Below are positions 1-8,597 of a DNA stretch of 59,392 nucleotides, piece after piece; the stretch's first letter is position 1; every line of letters starts with the position of its first letter. This DNA is from Acidobacteriaceae bacterium. GTDB lineage: Bacteria > Acidobacteriota > Terriglobia > Terriglobales > Acidobacteriaceae. The stretch is from assembly GCA_003170825.1 (NCBI GenBank), contig PMYL01000050.1:44732-104123 (forward strand), read 5' to 3'. Under the pieces are notes generated by a model. It searched no databases. It saw only the letters and a list, made by a program, of their open reading frames with translations, and was not told the origin of the DNA. A program made the position numbers and the translations under genes.

Positions 1-338
1 CCGGAGCGCACGCTGACCAGCAGGGGATTTTCGCCCGAGCCCAGCTTTTGGCCTTGCAGCTTCTCCAGCCGCTCCAGGGCGGCGTACATCTCGATATTGA
101 CTTCGGGCGAGAGCGCGCCGCGCATGTACTCGCGACAGGCCTCGGTCTGGATGGTGAATCCCGGAGGAACCGGCAATCCGGCGTTGGTCATCTCCGCCAG
201 GCCGGCGCCCTTGCCGCCCAGCACATCCTTCATCTTTCCGTTGCCGTCGGCCTTGCCACCGCCGAAGAAATACACATGTTTGGTTGAAGTTGAGTCTGCT
301 TTTCCAGCAGACGCCTGATCCACAGCGCCCTGCGTCAT
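1..338 (-). CDS. ppdK: Pyruvate, phosphate dikinase, N-terminal part (runs off the window)
   Basis: The first ~112 residues are visible; the rest lies beyond position 1. The fragment contains KHVYFFGGGKADGNGKMKD, then VLGGKGAGLAEM and LPVPPGFTI, the start of the ATP-grasp nucleotide-binding domain shared by PPDK and PEP synthase. The spacing and the YFFGGGKADG stretch fit PPDK better than PpsA. PPDK interconverts pyruvate + ATP + Pi with PEP + AMP + PPi in the cytoplasm. The ATG at 338 follows a GGAGGT box about 7 nt upstream. The first ~20 residues (MTQGAVDQASAGKADSTSTK) are a low-conservation extension. Confident about the family; the domains after the first ~110 residues cannot be seen. 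Confidence 0.9.
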   Translation of the reverse strand, partial: MTQGAVDQASAGKADSTSTKHVYFFGGGKADGNGKMKDVLGGKGAGLAEMTNAGLPVPPGFTIQTEACREYMRGALSPEVNIEMYAALERLEKLQGQKLGSGENPLLVSVRS

Positions 339-649
339 GGGATGAAACCTCCGTATGTAGAATTCCGCGGCATCAATCCACAGGACAGGGTGGCGGGACG
401 GAGGCTCAGCGCTCAAAATAAGTGAGGTTTTCAGGCTGAGCGCGTGCGGGTCATCCAGGCATCGGACAGCGCTGCGCGGGATTGGTTAGCCGTTTATACG
501 AATACCGTCTCAAGTATACAGTTGCCTGTGTTGAAGATCACATGCGGTTCGCTTGGCCTGGGTATCCCGTACCATTCTTGCACGTGGATTATCGCAATTT
601 GAGACGCTGACCGGCGCCAGGGCGCGATTATGAGACGATCCGGCAAAAA
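339..649. other. Intergenic region, no gene recognised
   Basis: About 310 bp between ppdK (leftward) and the 3' end of the STAS gene. It must hold the ppdK promoter. I see only a weak inverted repeat around 405-455 (CTCAGCGCTC with GGCTGAGCG) and no convincing ORF or RNA gene. Confidence 0.4.
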
Positions 650-1021
650 TCAGGCGGCAGAGCGTTCCAGCCTACGGCCGGAATGTGAAATGTGGACCAC
701 ATTCCGGGATAGAAGAATGCGGTCCAGCCCGACGAGGACCAGAATTTCCGCAACTCGCGCCGAGGCATTGGAGACGGAGAAGCGGTAGCCCGCTTCGTAA
801 GCGCAGCGGTAGAGCGAGATAAGCGCCGCAATGCCGGCCGCGTCGATGCGCTCGACAGAGTGGAGATCGAGCGTGAGGCTTTGCCGGCGAACGAGCGGCG
901 CCAGGCGATCCAGCAGATCCCGATCGTGGCCCCGTACGAGCTCGGTCAGTTGGGTCATTTCGGTCGATTCATTGGCGACGGGCATTTCTGCGACTGTCGT
1001 TTTGCACATTGTGCTGATCAT
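650..1021 (-). CDS. STAS-domain protein, anti-sigma-factor-antagonist type
   Basis: 123 aa. The core LTLDLHSVERIDAAGIAALI matches the STAS segment that carries the phosphorylatable Ser/Thr in SpoIIAA/RsbV proteins, but here the motif reads D-A-A-G rather than D-S-[ST]-G. This protein may therefore lack the usual phospho-switch. STAS proteins normally bind an anti-sigma factor or sit in transporter/sensor complexes. The ATG at 1021 is chosen because AAAGGAGG lies at ideal distance upstream; an earlier in-frame start exists at 1069 but would have no such site. No kinase or sigma-factor partner is next to it, so its partner is unknown. Confidence 0.7.
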   Translation of the reverse strand: MISTMCKTTVAEMPVANESTEMTQLTELVRGHDRDLLDRLAPLVRRQSLTLDLHSVERIDAAGIAALISLYRCAYEAGYRFSVSNASARVAEILVLVGLDRILLSRNVVHISHSGRRLERSAA

Positions 1022-1324
1022 ACAAACCTCCTTTGAAAATCCTATTCCCGGCCTGGGGGCCGCGTTCAATTGGCTATGGGCCTACGCTCTCTGGTAACCG
1101 CACTCGGACGTCCAAAGCCGCAAGGGAAGGAATATGCTGAAATCACGGGGGATTACGAGCACTCCAGTATTTCCTGTCGCGGGGCCGGGTGTTCATTTTC
1201 GATACCGGCGTCCGCAATCGGACATAAATATCCATACGCAGAAAGGAGTGCGTTAAGTTCCGTGACAAATTCCTTTTCGGATTCCGGATCCGGCGAGCCG
1301 CGAGGCTCGGCCCCTGGCCGGACT

Positions 1325-2467
1325 ATGAGCAGAGAACAGGTGCGGGCCTGGGCGCGGGAGGCCGGATTTGCCGAGGCCGGGCTGGCCGCGCTTCCCCATG
1401 TCCACTCAGAGCGGGACGCGGCGCGCTTCGAGGAGTGGGTGCGGGCGGGCCGCGCAGGAACCATGTGCTACCTGGAGCGGAGAGAATCGGGACCGGGTGG
1501 CGAGGACGGGCGGTTGCTGCGGTCGCGGGTGGGGATTCCGTTTCCATGGGCGCGCTCGGCCATCGTCTGCTTTGCCGGCTATGACAGCGCACAGCCGCGT
1601 TCGATCGATCCGGCAGCCGAGGGAGCAGGATGGATTGCGCGCTACGCCTGGTCCAGCAAAGTGGATGCAAGCGGAGTGCGGCGGCCCAGCGACTATCACA
1701 AGGTGCTGCTGAAGCGGCTCAAGGCGCTCGAAGCGCGAATTCGAGAGGCGCGGCTGCGGGAGCAGTTTGGCGAATTTGAAGCGCGGGGCTACGTGGATAC
1801 CGGGCCGGTGGTGGAGCGGGCGCTGGCTACGGCGGCGGGACTGGGCTGGACGGGAAAGAATACCTGCCTGATTCATCCCCGGCTGGGGTCGTATGGGTTT
1901 CTGGCGGTGCTTCTGACTTCGCTGGAGGTTGAGGCCGATTCACCGGATGGCGGAGCACCGCTGACGGTCCCGGACCGCTGCGGGAGCTGCCGGCGGTGCC
2001 TGGACGCGTGCCCCACCGGCGCGCTGATCGCTCCCTATCAGATGGATGCGGCGCGGTGCATCTCCTATCTGACCATTGAGCATCGCGGGGCCATCGTGCC
2101 AGAGTTGATGGCGGGCATGGGCCGCCAGGTCTTCGGCTGCGATATCTGCCAGGACGTGTGCCCCTGGAATTCGCCGCGGCGAACGCCGGTGAGCGCGGAC
2201 CCCGAGTTGGAGGCGCGTGCGGATCTGGTGAATCCGGCGCTGGAGTGGCTGGCTTCGCTCGATGAATCGGAGTTCGAACAGCGCTTCAACGGATCGCCGG
2301 TGCGCAGGGCGGGTTTCCTGGGGCTCAAGCGCAATGTGGCCGTTGCGATGGGAAACAGCGGGCAAGGGAGGTTCGTGCCCTGGCTCCATCAGTGGGCTGA
2401 GGCCGCGGACGAGGGGCTGCGGAGCGCGGCGCGTTGGGGGCTCGAAAAGCTGAGGGCTTCCCGATAA
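1325..2467 (+). CDS. queG: Epoxyqueuosine reductase
   Basis: About 380 aa, the normal length. QueG reduces epoxyqueuosine to queuosine in tRNA, the last step of Q34 synthesis, using cobalamin and two [4Fe-4S] clusters. Visible marks are the N-terminal ARFEEWVRAGRAGTMCYL region, the GYVDTGPVVERALA stretch, the ferredoxin motif CGSCRRCLDACPTGAL and the second cluster motif CDICQDVCPWN, with a C-terminal HEAT-like tail (VAMGNSGQGRFVPWL). The frame is open back to 1070, but that part overlaps the STAS promoter and has no QueG similarity, so the ATG at 1325 is preferred. It has no strong Shine-Dalgarno sequence. Confidence 0.92.
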   Translation: MSREQVRAWAREAGFAEAGLAALPHVHSERDAARFEEWVRAGRAGTMCYLERRESGPGGEDGRLLRSRVGIPFPWARSAIVCFAGYDSAQPRSIDPAAEGAGWIARYAWSSKVDASGVRRPSDYHKVLLKRLKALEARIREARLREQFGEFEARGYVDTGPVVERALATAAGLGWTGKNTCLIHPRLGSYGFLAVLLTSLEVEADSPDGGAPLTVPDRCGSCRRCLDACPTGALIAPYQMDAARCISYLTIEHRGAIVPELMAGMGRQVFGCDICQDVCPWNSPRRTPVSADPELEARADLVNPALEWLASLDESEFEQRFNGSPVRRAGFLGLKRNVAVAMGNSGQGRFVPWLHQWAEAADEGLRSAARWGLEKLRASR

Positions 2468-2489
2468 ATGCCGGTCGGGGTTCGTGCTA

Positions 2490-2528
2490 TCCCACCCTTG
2501 CGACAGAAAAAAGTCGCAAGGATGGGGC
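2490..2528. repeat. Palindromic repeat, CCCACCCTTGCG family
   Basis: CCCACCCTTGCGAC and GTCGCAAGGATGGGG form an imperfect stem around a short A-rich loop, directly after queG. A second copy with a nested insert lies at about 8035-8112. It could act as a terminator or stabiliser of the queG transcript. Confidence 0.6.
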
Positions 2529-2686
2529 ACGGAGCATTTATGCCGCATTTCGCGCCGAGTTCATAGCTGTCGCAAGATGGCCGTCCTCCCGGCAAGCGGC
2601 TATCCTTGAGGAAGCACCATTCGGCAGTTGCGCCTTGCGCGCATTTCAGGCGAGAAGAGTTTTTGGCTCCGGAAAGGGAGTAGCAA

Positions 2687-3619
2687 GTGGCTGACGTCTC
2701 AAATTCCGATGCGCGGAACGATGCGCAGATCGAGGTTCCCAGAGCCGCCGATGCGGTGGAACCGGCAACCCGGTCCAAGTGGTACCGCTGGCGCAGGGAC
2801 GGCACGGCGCTGATCGCCTACCTGCTGGACAGCGAGGTGCATACCTACGCCTTCAGCGTGGCGGCCAATGCGATTCTTTCGTTTATTCCTTTCATCGTGC
2901 TGCTCTACACGCTGGCGTGGCCGGTCTTCCACTCGACGATGATGGTCAAAGTAGTGAACGACATGGTGAACTATTTTGTGCCCGCGAACTCGGATTTTGT
3001 AGTCCGCAATCTTACTCTTGTAGCCGCGAGCCAGGGCGCGCAATTCTTCTCGCTGATCATGATTGTGGTGGCCTGCACGGGCATCTTTCTTCCGCTGGAG
3101 GTGGCGCTGAACCAGGCCTGGGGCGTGACCAAAAGCCGCAATTACCTGCACAATCAAGTCATCGCTTTTGGCCTCGCGATCCTGATGGTGGCGCTGGGCA
3201 TGGGCAGCATCGTGGTGAACGCGCTGGCGCGCGATGTGCTGACACCTGTACTTGTTCACACCACAAATATCAAGATCATCGATTTTGTTCTGCACGTTAC
3301 TTATCAGGGGACCAGTTTTCTGTTGCTGGCCGCAACCACGGGCGTGGCCTCGATCGCGTTTTTCTTTTCCATCTACTGGCTGCTCCCTAATCGCAAGGTT
3401 CCCTGGCGCCATGTGTTGAACACCTCGATCTATACAGGAGTCATCTGGCTGGTGGCCAAGTATATTTTTGAGCTTCTGCTTCCGCATATGCATCTGTACG
3501 ATCTCTATGGGGCGTTCCAAGTCTCCGTTGGCCTCTTGTTCTGGGGCTATATCTCGGGGTTGATTTTGTTTGCCGGAGCGCAATTCAGCGTGGCGCGGCT
3601 GGGAGATAAGAAGAGCTAG
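2687..3619 (+). CDS. YihY/BrkB-family inner membrane protein
   Basis: 310 aa, normal for the family once misnamed ribonuclease BN. About six hydrophobic segments are visible, beginning with FSVAANAILSFIPFIVLLYT (residues ~62-82). The conserved core includes LPLEVALNQAWGV and NRKVPWRHVLNTSIYTGVIW. The C-terminal segment LYGAFQVSVGLLFWGYISGL is typical. Function is not firmly known; members are implicated in transport or envelope stress. The start is GTG at 2687 with GGGAG 7 nt upstream. It is a single gene between repeat-bearing gaps. Confidence 0.85.
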   Translation: MADVSNSDARNDAQIEVPRAADAVEPATRSKWYRWRRDGTALIAYLLDSEVHTYAFSVAANAILSFIPFIVLLYTLAWPVFHSTMMVKVVNDMVNYFVPANSDFVVRNLTLVAASQGAQFFSLIMIVVACTGIFLPLEVALNQAWGVTKSRNYLHNQVIAFGLAILMVALGMGSIVVNALARDVLTPVLVHTTNIKIIDFVLHVTYQGTSFLLLAATTGVASIAFFFSIYWLLPNRKVPWRHVLNTSIYTGVIWLVAKYIFELLLPHMHLYDLYGAFQVSVGLLFWGYISGLILFAGAQFSVARLGDKKS

Positions 3620-3670
3620 GGAAGTGTTATTTATTGGGGCGCATCGAGTTAACCGTTGCCATCGCGGAAT

Positions 3671-3838
3671 CCCAGGTCTCTCCGCCGCAGCGAACGAGAC
3701 CTGGGGCACACACATGTTCGTATGAGCGAAAGAGCGAAAATGCAGGTCCCCTTCGGCTGCGCTCAGGACAGGCTTTCGACTACGGTCGCCGCGGCGACCT
3801 TCGCTCAGGATGACACATCTTTTTGGGATGCGGATAAC
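3671..3838. repeat. Palindromic repeats: GAGACCTGGG hairpin followed by a second inverted pair
   Basis: CCCAGGTCTC (3671-3680) and GAGACCTGGG (3696-3705) form a perfect 10-bp stem followed by GCAC. From about 3750 to 3815, CCCTTCGGCTGCGCTCAGGA and CCTTCGCTCAGGATGAC form a related, looser repeat. This lies between two convergent genes (YihY and the beta-propeller lipoprotein), so a terminator or RNA-stability role is possible. Confidence 0.6.
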
Positions 3839-5092
3839 TTACGGTAGTTTGAAGGCTTTGACGGCGATGGCATTGGGGGCGCGGCCGGTGGGGAAGATGG
3901 TGAAGAGGGACCTGGAGGCGGTGCGGACGACGGAGATATCGGCGGAGCGGGCATCGACGACGAAGAGCAGATGGCCGGCGCTGGAAAAGGCCAGGGCCGA
4001 GGGACCGTCGCCGACGTGGATGGAGCCGATGAGCTTGCCGTCGTCGATGGCGTAGACGGTGACCTCCTGGGAGCGGAGATTGCCGACGTAGAGCAGGGAG
4101 TTGTCGCTGGATACGAGGCCGCGGACGGGATCGTCGCCGATCATGTGGGCGCCGTCGACGTCGTCGGTGGTGGTGACGACCTCGGAGATGGAGTCGGAGA
4201 GGGAGTTGACGGCGAAGAGTTCGCCGCCGTCGGGCTTGAGGGCGAGTTGGACGGGGGCGCGGCCCACGTCCATCAGGGTTTCGAGGCGGTCGGGCTGGGC
4301 CGGATTGGTTTTCGAGTGGGCGAGGGCGATGACCATGACCTGGTGGCCGGCGGCGCAGGCTACGAAGGCTTTGGATGAGTCGGGGAGGATGACGGCGTCG
4401 GTGGCGCCGGGGCAGCCCTCGAAGACCTGGCGGACAGATTGGGCAGGGGGGCGGGCGGCGGGATCGATGAGGCTGACCGAGTTGCCGCGGCGGTTGGCGA
4501 CGACCAGGGTCTTGCCGTCCGGGGAGATGCGGACCGCGATGGGCTCTTCGCCGGCGCCGATCTGGGCAATCTCTCGGCGGACGTTGAGGTCGAGGACGGA
4601 GATGGTGTTGGAGCCGGAGTTGGCCACGTAAGCCAGCGCGCCGGCGGGATCGAGGTCGATGGAGACCGGCTGGCGGTGGACGGGAATGGTGGCGGCGACG
4701 GTGTTGTTCTCGGCGTCGATGACCGAGACCGAACCCTGGGCGCCTTCGGCGCCGGAGTTGACGACGTAAACCTCATTGCGGGTGGGGCTGGCGGTAACGG
4801 CGACGGGATTCTGGCCCACGGCCAGCTCGCGGTCCAGGCGGATATTCACCACGTCGAGCACGGTGACGGTGCCGCTGCCGCCGTTGGTGACGTAGGCGTA
4901 TTCGCGATAGTTGGGCGGGTACTGGGGGAAGTCGTGGGGACGGCAGGCGGTGAGCGTCAGCGCCAGCAGGGTGAATATGGCAAGGCGGGCTGGGCCGACT
5001 AGGTTCAGTGGTATCCCAGGTCTCAGAATCGAGACCTGGGGCACCCAAGTATGGGCGTTTCTGAATCGGCGCTGACTTGACGGGTTGGTCAT
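3839..5092 (-). CDS. YncE-like beta-propeller lipoprotein
   Basis: 417 aa. A hydrophobic stretch ending in LALTLTAC (residues ~40-50) looks like a lipoprotein signal with Cys as the lipidated residue. After it come repeated ~40-residue blades such as YVTNGGSGTVTVLD, YVANSGSNTISVLD and VVANRRGNSVSLID, characteristic of the 40-residue YVTN beta-propeller. Such proteins are extracytoplasmic and often bind proteins or metabolites; no enzyme residue can be assigned. The ATG at 5092 lies 4 nt after the aroF stop and has no good Shine-Dalgarno sequence. It would place 40 residues before the lipobox, part of them encoded by the hairpin repeat at 5015-5040. A later non-ATG start near 5005 is a real alternative. 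Confidence 0.8.
   Translation of the reverse strand: MTNPSSQRRFRNAHTWVPQVSILRPGIPLNLVGPARLAIFTLLALTLTACRPHDFPQYPPNYREYAYVTNGGSGTVTVLDVVNIRLDRELAVGQNPVAVTASPTRNEVYVVNSGAEGAQGSVSVIDAENNTVAATIPVHRQPVSIDLDPAGALAYVANSGSNTISVLDLNVRREIAQIGAGEEPIAVRISPDGKTLVVANRRGNSVSLIDPAARPPAQSVRQVFEGCPGATDAVILPDSSKAFVACAAGHQVMVIALAHSKTNPAQPDRLETLMDVGRAPVQLALKPDGGELFAVNSLSDSISEVVTTTDDVDGAHMIGDDPVRGLVSSDNSLLYVGNLRSQEVTVYAIDDGKLIGSIHVGDGPSALAFSSAGHLLFVVDARSADISVVRTASRSLFTIFPTGRAPNAIAVKAFKLP
5015..5046. repeat. GAGACCTGGG palindrome at the 5' end of a gene
   Basis: CCCAGGTCTC and GAGACCTGGG form a perfect 10-bp stem with a 6-nt loop, followed by GCACCC. The same core occurs at 3671, 14487, 15136, 31780 and 33560. Here it lies inside the annotated N-terminus of the beta-propeller lipoprotein. 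Confidence 0.7.
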
Positions 5093-5096
5093 AGGC

Positions 5097-6149
5097 TCAG
5101 CCCGCGGCGATTTCGATGTGGATGCCGCGGGGGAGATGGCGGCCGACGACAGGGGCGATCTGCTCGATCTCGTCCATCATGCGGACAAACTGATCGGGAT
5201 AGATGGACTGGGGGCCGTCGGAGAGCGCTTTGTCTGGCTGGTGGTGGACTTCGACCAGGACGCCGTCGGCGCCGGTGGCAACCGCGGCGCGGGCCATGGG
5301 CAGAACGCTGTCGCGCCTGCCGGTGCCGTGGCTGGGGTCGACCAGTATGGGCAGGTGGCTGAGGCGCTGCACGGCGGGAACGATGCTGAGGTCGAGGGTG
5401 TTGCGGGCATGGTCGGCAAAGGTGCGGACACCGCGTTCGCAGAGAATGACCTCGTAGTTGCCCTCGCTCATGATGTACTCGGCGGCCATGAGGAATTCGT
5501 CGAGGGTGGCCGAGAGGCCGCGCTTGAGCAGGACTGGTTTGCGAAGTTTGCCGGCGCGCTTGAGGAGGGAAAAGTTCTGCATGTTGCGGGCGCCGATCTG
5601 GATGACGTCGGCGTATTCGGCGACCCGGTCGAGGGATTCGTTGTCGATGGCTTCGGTGACGATGCGCAGGCCGTAGCGGAAGCGGATGTCGGCCATGATG
5701 CGGAGCGCCTCAACGCCGAGGCCCTGAAAGGCGTAGGGAGATGTGCGGGGCTTGTAGGCGCCGCCGCGAAAAAACTGCGCGCCGGCCGCGGCCACCTGTT
5801 CGGCGATGGCGAAGGCCTGATCGCGATTCTCAATGGCACAGGGGCCGGCAATGATGGCCAGGTCGCGGCCGCCGATGGCAGCGTCCGTTCCGGCGAAGCG
5901 GATGACGGTGTCTTCTTCCTTGACGTCCCGGCTGGCCAGCTTGTAGGGCTTGGAGACCCGGATGACCTCGGCGACTCCGGAGAGCGCCTCGAGGTTGCCG
6001 CGATCGACCTCACCCTGGTTGCCGGTGATGCCGATGGCGGTTCTTTGGGCTCCGGGAAGGGGATGGGCACGGAAACCCAACTGCTCAATGTGCTCGCAGA
6101 CGGCCTGGATTTCTTCCGGCGTGGCCTGCGCTTTCATGACAACTAACAT
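5097..6149 (-). CDS. aroF: 3-deoxy-7-phosphoheptulonate synthase (type I-beta)
   Basis: 350 aa. Condenses PEP and erythrose-4-phosphate to DAHP, the entry to the shikimate pathway. An N-terminal ~70-residue ferredoxin-like/ACT-type domain ([20 protein letters not shown]) precedes the barrel, as in the regulated Thermotoga/Bacillus type. Catalytic-core motifs visible are [35 protein letters not shown] and [14 protein letters not shown]. It is downstream of the ccm cluster on the same strand, separated by about 200 bp that contain a repeat element. It is probably followed by co-transcription of the lipoprotein gene 4 nt further on. Confidence 0.95.
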   Translation of the reverse strand: MLVVMKAQATPEEIQAVCEHIEQLGFRAHPLPGAQRTAIGITGNQGEVDRGNLEALSGVAEVIRVSKPYKLASRDVKEEDTVIRFAGTDAAIGGRDLAIIAGPCAIENRDQAFAIAEQVAAAGAQFFRGGAYKPRTSPYAFQGLGVEALRIMADIRFRYGLRIVTEAIDNESLDRVAEYADVIQIGARNMQNFSLLKRAGKLRKPVLLKRGLSATLDEFLMAAEYIMSEGNYEVILCERGVRTFADHARNTLDLSIVPAVQRLSHLPILVDPSHGTGRRDSVLPMARAAVATGADGVLVEVHHQPDKALSDGPQSIYPDQFVRMMDEIEQIAPVVGRHLPRGIHIEIAAG

Positions 6150-6239
6150 GACTGGCCCTCAAACCACCAGTCTAATGTCTGGGGCGGCGAAGGGCAATTT
6201 CTTTGCGGGTTGCGGGAGACGCATCGGAGGGGGATTACG

Positions 6240-6349
6240 GCATTACCAGGGATACTGTGTCCTGTTCAATTCCGCACAAGGTCGCCGCTCCCTGGTGGTC
6301 GCGTCGACTTGAAGACTGTGGTTTCGGGATACATCATCCCTGGTAATGC
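6240..6349. repeat. MITE-like element with terminal inverted repeats, copy A
   Basis: The ends are GCATTACCAGGGAT (6240-6253) and ATCCCTGGTAATGC (6336-6349), a perfect 14-bp inverted repeat. The interior includes GTGTCCTGTTCAATTCCG. A clearly related copy lies at 41041-41175 in opposite orientation. Copy A ends 1 nt after the ccmD stop codon, between ccmD and aroF. Confidence 0.8.
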
Positions 6350-6350
6350 T

Positions 6351-6500
6351 CTAGCGCGGATTGCGGCTGGCGCGGGCTGCATCGCGCTTTTGCGCCCGCC
6401 ATTTGAGGGCCAGCCAGGCGACATAGCCCAGTTGGATGGCCCAGGTGATGGCGTAGGCGGCAACGGTGAACTGGTGGTCGAGAAGGGCTCTTTGATCCAT
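6351..6500 (-). CDS. ccmD: CcmD-like small membrane protein
   Basis: 49 aa: one hydrophobic segment (FTVAAYAITWAIQLGYVAWL) followed by a basic tail KWRAQKRDAARASRNPR. That architecture and its position right after ccmC match CcmD, which helps release holo-CcmE from the CcmABCD complex in the inner membrane. The ATG at 6500 has GGAGGA at good distance. The call rests on context and topology because CcmD sequences are poorly conserved. Confidence 0.75.
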   Translation of the reverse strand: MDQRALLDHQFTVAAYAITWAIQLGYVAWLALKWRAQKRDAARASRNPR

Positions 6501-6536
6501 GGTATTGTCCTCCGGGAGCAGGCTATTGGCGCGGAA

Positions 6537-7247
6537 TCAGTTGGTGTCGTCGAGGGCGGCCTGGGCTTCCTGGGCGGCGAATTTCTGGTGCTGGCGCTCG
6601 ACGTGGTAGCGCAGGGCGAGGATGAGCACGCCCCAGGCAAGCCAGGCGAGGATGTTCCAGAGGAAGGCGTGGAGCATGGCGGGGTCCTTGATGCCGGAGT
6701 CCGGTCCGCCGCCGAAGACGGGGGCGGGATGCTGTGTGCGCCACCAGCGGTTGGACATATAGACAATGGGCACATCGAGTGCGCCGAAGATGCCCAGGAC
6801 GGCGGCCAGCGTCTGCACTTGCGGGCCGGCGGCAAAGCGGCGGAGGAGCAGGTAGCTGACATAGATGAGCCAGAGGACGAGGGTGGTGGTGAGGCGGGCG
6901 TCCCAAGTCCACCAGATGCCCCAGGCGCGGCGGCCCCAGAGCGGGCCGGTGATGAGGCCGACGGTGCAGAAGACGACGCCGACTTCGGCGCCGGCCAGGG
7001 CCCAGGCGTCGGAGGCCTGCGCCCAGTTGGGGCGGCTGTGGCGGAAGGCCAGGAAGCAGACGGAGGACGCGAACGAGACGGCGAAGAAGAGAAAGGCGGC
7101 AATGAACGAGGGCACGTGGTAGTAGAAGATGCGCTGCACCTCGTGCATGGTCTGTTCTTCGGGGGCGACGTAGATGGCCTGGTAGAAGGCCCAGCCGAGC
7201 AGGGCGACGGTGATGGCGACGTAGAGACCGATGGCTGCTTTCTTCAT
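6537..7247 (-). CDS. ccmC: Haem exporter/transporter subunit CcmC
   Basis: 236 aa with six hydrophobic segments. It carries the tryptophan-rich WWTWDARLTTTLVLW motif of the haem-handling family, and flanking histidines (YHVPS near residue 44, plus one in a later loop) fit the axial haem ligands. CcmC loads haem onto CcmE at the periplasmic face. It follows ccmB by 67 nt and precedes ccmD by 36 nt. Confidence 0.93.
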   Translation of the reverse strand: MKKAAIGLYVAITVALLGWAFYQAIYVAPEEQTMHEVQRIFYYHVPSFIAAFLFFAVSFASSVCFLAFRHSRPNWAQASDAWALAGAEVGVVFCTVGLITGPLWGRRAWGIWWTWDARLTTTLVLWLIYVSYLLLRRFAAGPQVQTLAAVLGIFGALDVPIVYMSNRWWRTQHPAPVFGGGPDSGIKDPAMLHAFLWNILAWLAWGVLILALRYHVERQHQKFAAQEAQAALDDTN

Positions 7248-7314
7248 GGGGAATCCAAGTGGGACGCTTTCAGTTTACGACGGCGGGGGCGGAGTTCATC
7301 GGGAGGTGGAGAAA

Positions 7315-7983
7315 CTACTCCGCGTGGAAGACTACGTCGAAGAGGAGGAGGCTGGCGGTGGTGAAGATGATGTCGTAGCCGAGGAGGAGCTTGATCCACA
7401 GGGTGGGGTCGCCGTCGCCGGTGAGGATGGAGGTGGTGGCTCGCACCATGGCCAGGAGAGCCGGAATGAAGATGGGAAAGAGAATCAGCGAAAGCAGGAG
7501 TTCGCGGTTGCGGCTGCGGATGGAGAGCGCGGCGAAGAAGATGCCGTTGCCGACCAGTGCCCATGTGCCGAGGGGGAGAACCAGCGCCAGCAACCAGGCC
7601 TGGCCCTCGATGTGAAGGTTATAGAAGATGAGAAAAAAGGGAGCCAGTATCACCTGAACGACGGAGACGAAGAGGAAGTTCGCGATCACCTTGGCGAGGA
7701 AGAGTTCCGCGCCGGGGGTGGGGGCCATGCGCTGCGCATCGATGACCTGATGGCGGATTTCGCGGGCCCAGGCCTGGTTGAGGGCGCTGACGGAGGCGAA
7801 CATGGTGGCTACGCTGAGGACGCCGCCGGCGATCTCGCGGGAAAAGTCCCCGTGCGGATCAAAGGCGATCGAGAAGAGCACGACGACAAGCAGGGAAAAG
7901 AAAAGCATGGAGACAAAGGCGTCGAGGGAGCGCAACTCGATGCGGAGGTCTTTGACTAGATGGGTCCACAGGGCGCGGGGCAT
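7315..7983 (-). CDS. ccmB: Haem exporter protein CcmB
   Basis: 222 aa with six hydrophobic segments. Visible motifs are LWTHLVKDLRIELRS at the N-terminus, FDPHGD, and REIRHQVIDAQRMAPTPGAELFLAKV, typical of CcmB, the membrane partner of the ATPase CcmA. The start at 7983 is chosen because the ATG overlaps the ybaK stop (TGATG), giving translational coupling, and has GGAGGG upstream. The open frame extends to 8055, but that part is repeat-derived sequence. Confidence 0.92.
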   Translation of the reverse strand: MPRALWTHLVKDLRIELRSLDAFVSMLFFSLLVVVLFSIAFDPHGDFSREIAGGVLSVATMFASVSALNQAWAREIRHQVIDAQRMAPTPGAELFLAKVIANFLFVSVVQVILAPFFLIFYNLHIEGQAWLLALVLPLGTWALVGNGIFFAALSIRSRNRELLLSLILFPIFIPALLAMVRATTSILTGDGDPTLWIKLLLGYDIIFTTASLLLFDVVFHAE

Positions 7984-8597
7984 CAGGCGTGGCCCTCCGG
8001 GGTGGCGGGAATCGAATCGGTGGGTTCGTGGTCTCCCACCCTTGCGCCCGACCACCCCGCGGACGAAGACCTGTCCGTGGGGACCCCGGTAAGGCGCAAG
8101 GATGGGGCACGGCGGTCTTTGGTTAGGTCGGCGGTTTGGACCTGCACATCGAGAGTTGCCGCGGCGCGGAGATAGTCGTTGGGGCTGAGGATGAGCTGGA
8201 CGCCGCGCGCGCCCGCCGAGACGCTGATCCGGTCGAAGAGGATGGCGGTCTCATCGACGAAGACGGGGAAGGCTTTTTTTGCGCCGAAGACGGTGACGCC
8301 GCCGCGGATGTAGCCGGTGAGGGGCTGGACTTCCTTGAGGGAGACCATCTCGGCCTTGCGCAGGCTGGCGGCGCGAGCGAGTTTTTTGAAGTCCAGCTCG
8401 GCGTCGCCGGGGATGACGGCGAAGACGTACTCGCCTGCTCCGCCTGTCGTCAGCAGGGTTTTGAAGACCTGCTCGGGGGGCATGGCGATTTTCCTGGCGA
8501 CGGTGATGGCGGAGAGGTCGTTGGGATCGACTTCGTACTCACGCAGTTCGAAGGGAATGCCGAGAGTTTCGAGGAAGCGGGCGCCGTTGGTCTTCAT
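7983..8597 (-). CDS. ybaK: Cys-tRNA(Pro)/Cys-tRNA(Cys) deacylase, YbaK/EbsC family
   Basis: 204 aa, about 45 longer than usual. Residues 1-~158 form a full YbaK domain (VARKIAMPPEQVFKTLLT, VIPGDAELDFKKLARA, LTGYIRGGVTVFGAKK, VSAGARGVQLILSP). This enzyme hydrolyses mischarged aminoacyl-tRNA. The extra C-terminal tail (from about TKDRRAPSL onward) coincides with the palindromic repeat at 8035-8112 and looks acquired with it. The gene sits inside the ccm operon: its ATG overlaps the ccmA stop (ATGA) and its stop overlaps the ccmB start. It may be an accidental rider or may link cysteine supply with haem attachment; the second idea is speculation. Confidence 0.88.
   Translation of the reverse strand: MKTNGARFLETLGIPFELREYEVDPNDLSAITVARKIAMPPEQVFKTLLTTGGAGEYVFAVIPGDAELDFKKLARAASLRKAEMVSLKEVQPLTGYIRGGVTVFGAKKAFPVFVDETAILFDRISVSAGARGVQLILSPNDYLRAAATLDVQVQTADLTKDRRAPSLRLTGVPTDRSSSAGWSGARVGDHEPTDSIPATPEGHA
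8035..8112. repeat. Nested palindromes: CCCACCCTTGCG family with inner CCCCACGGAC-type hairpin
   Basis: The outer stem CCCACCCTTGCGCC / GGCGCAAGGATGGGG encloses an inner stem CCCCGCGGAC / GTCCGTGGGG with loop GAAGACCT. The outer stem matches 2490-2528. The inner hairpin matches about 41085-41117, where it sits inside the MITE-like copy B. The element lies in the 3' part of ybaK and supplies its C-terminal residues. Confidence 0.75.

Noticed and set aside
2687..3619. Calling the YihY-type protein ribonuclease BN
   Set aside because: The RNase BN activity belongs to a different gene product; this family is membrane-embedded and lacks nuclease motifs.
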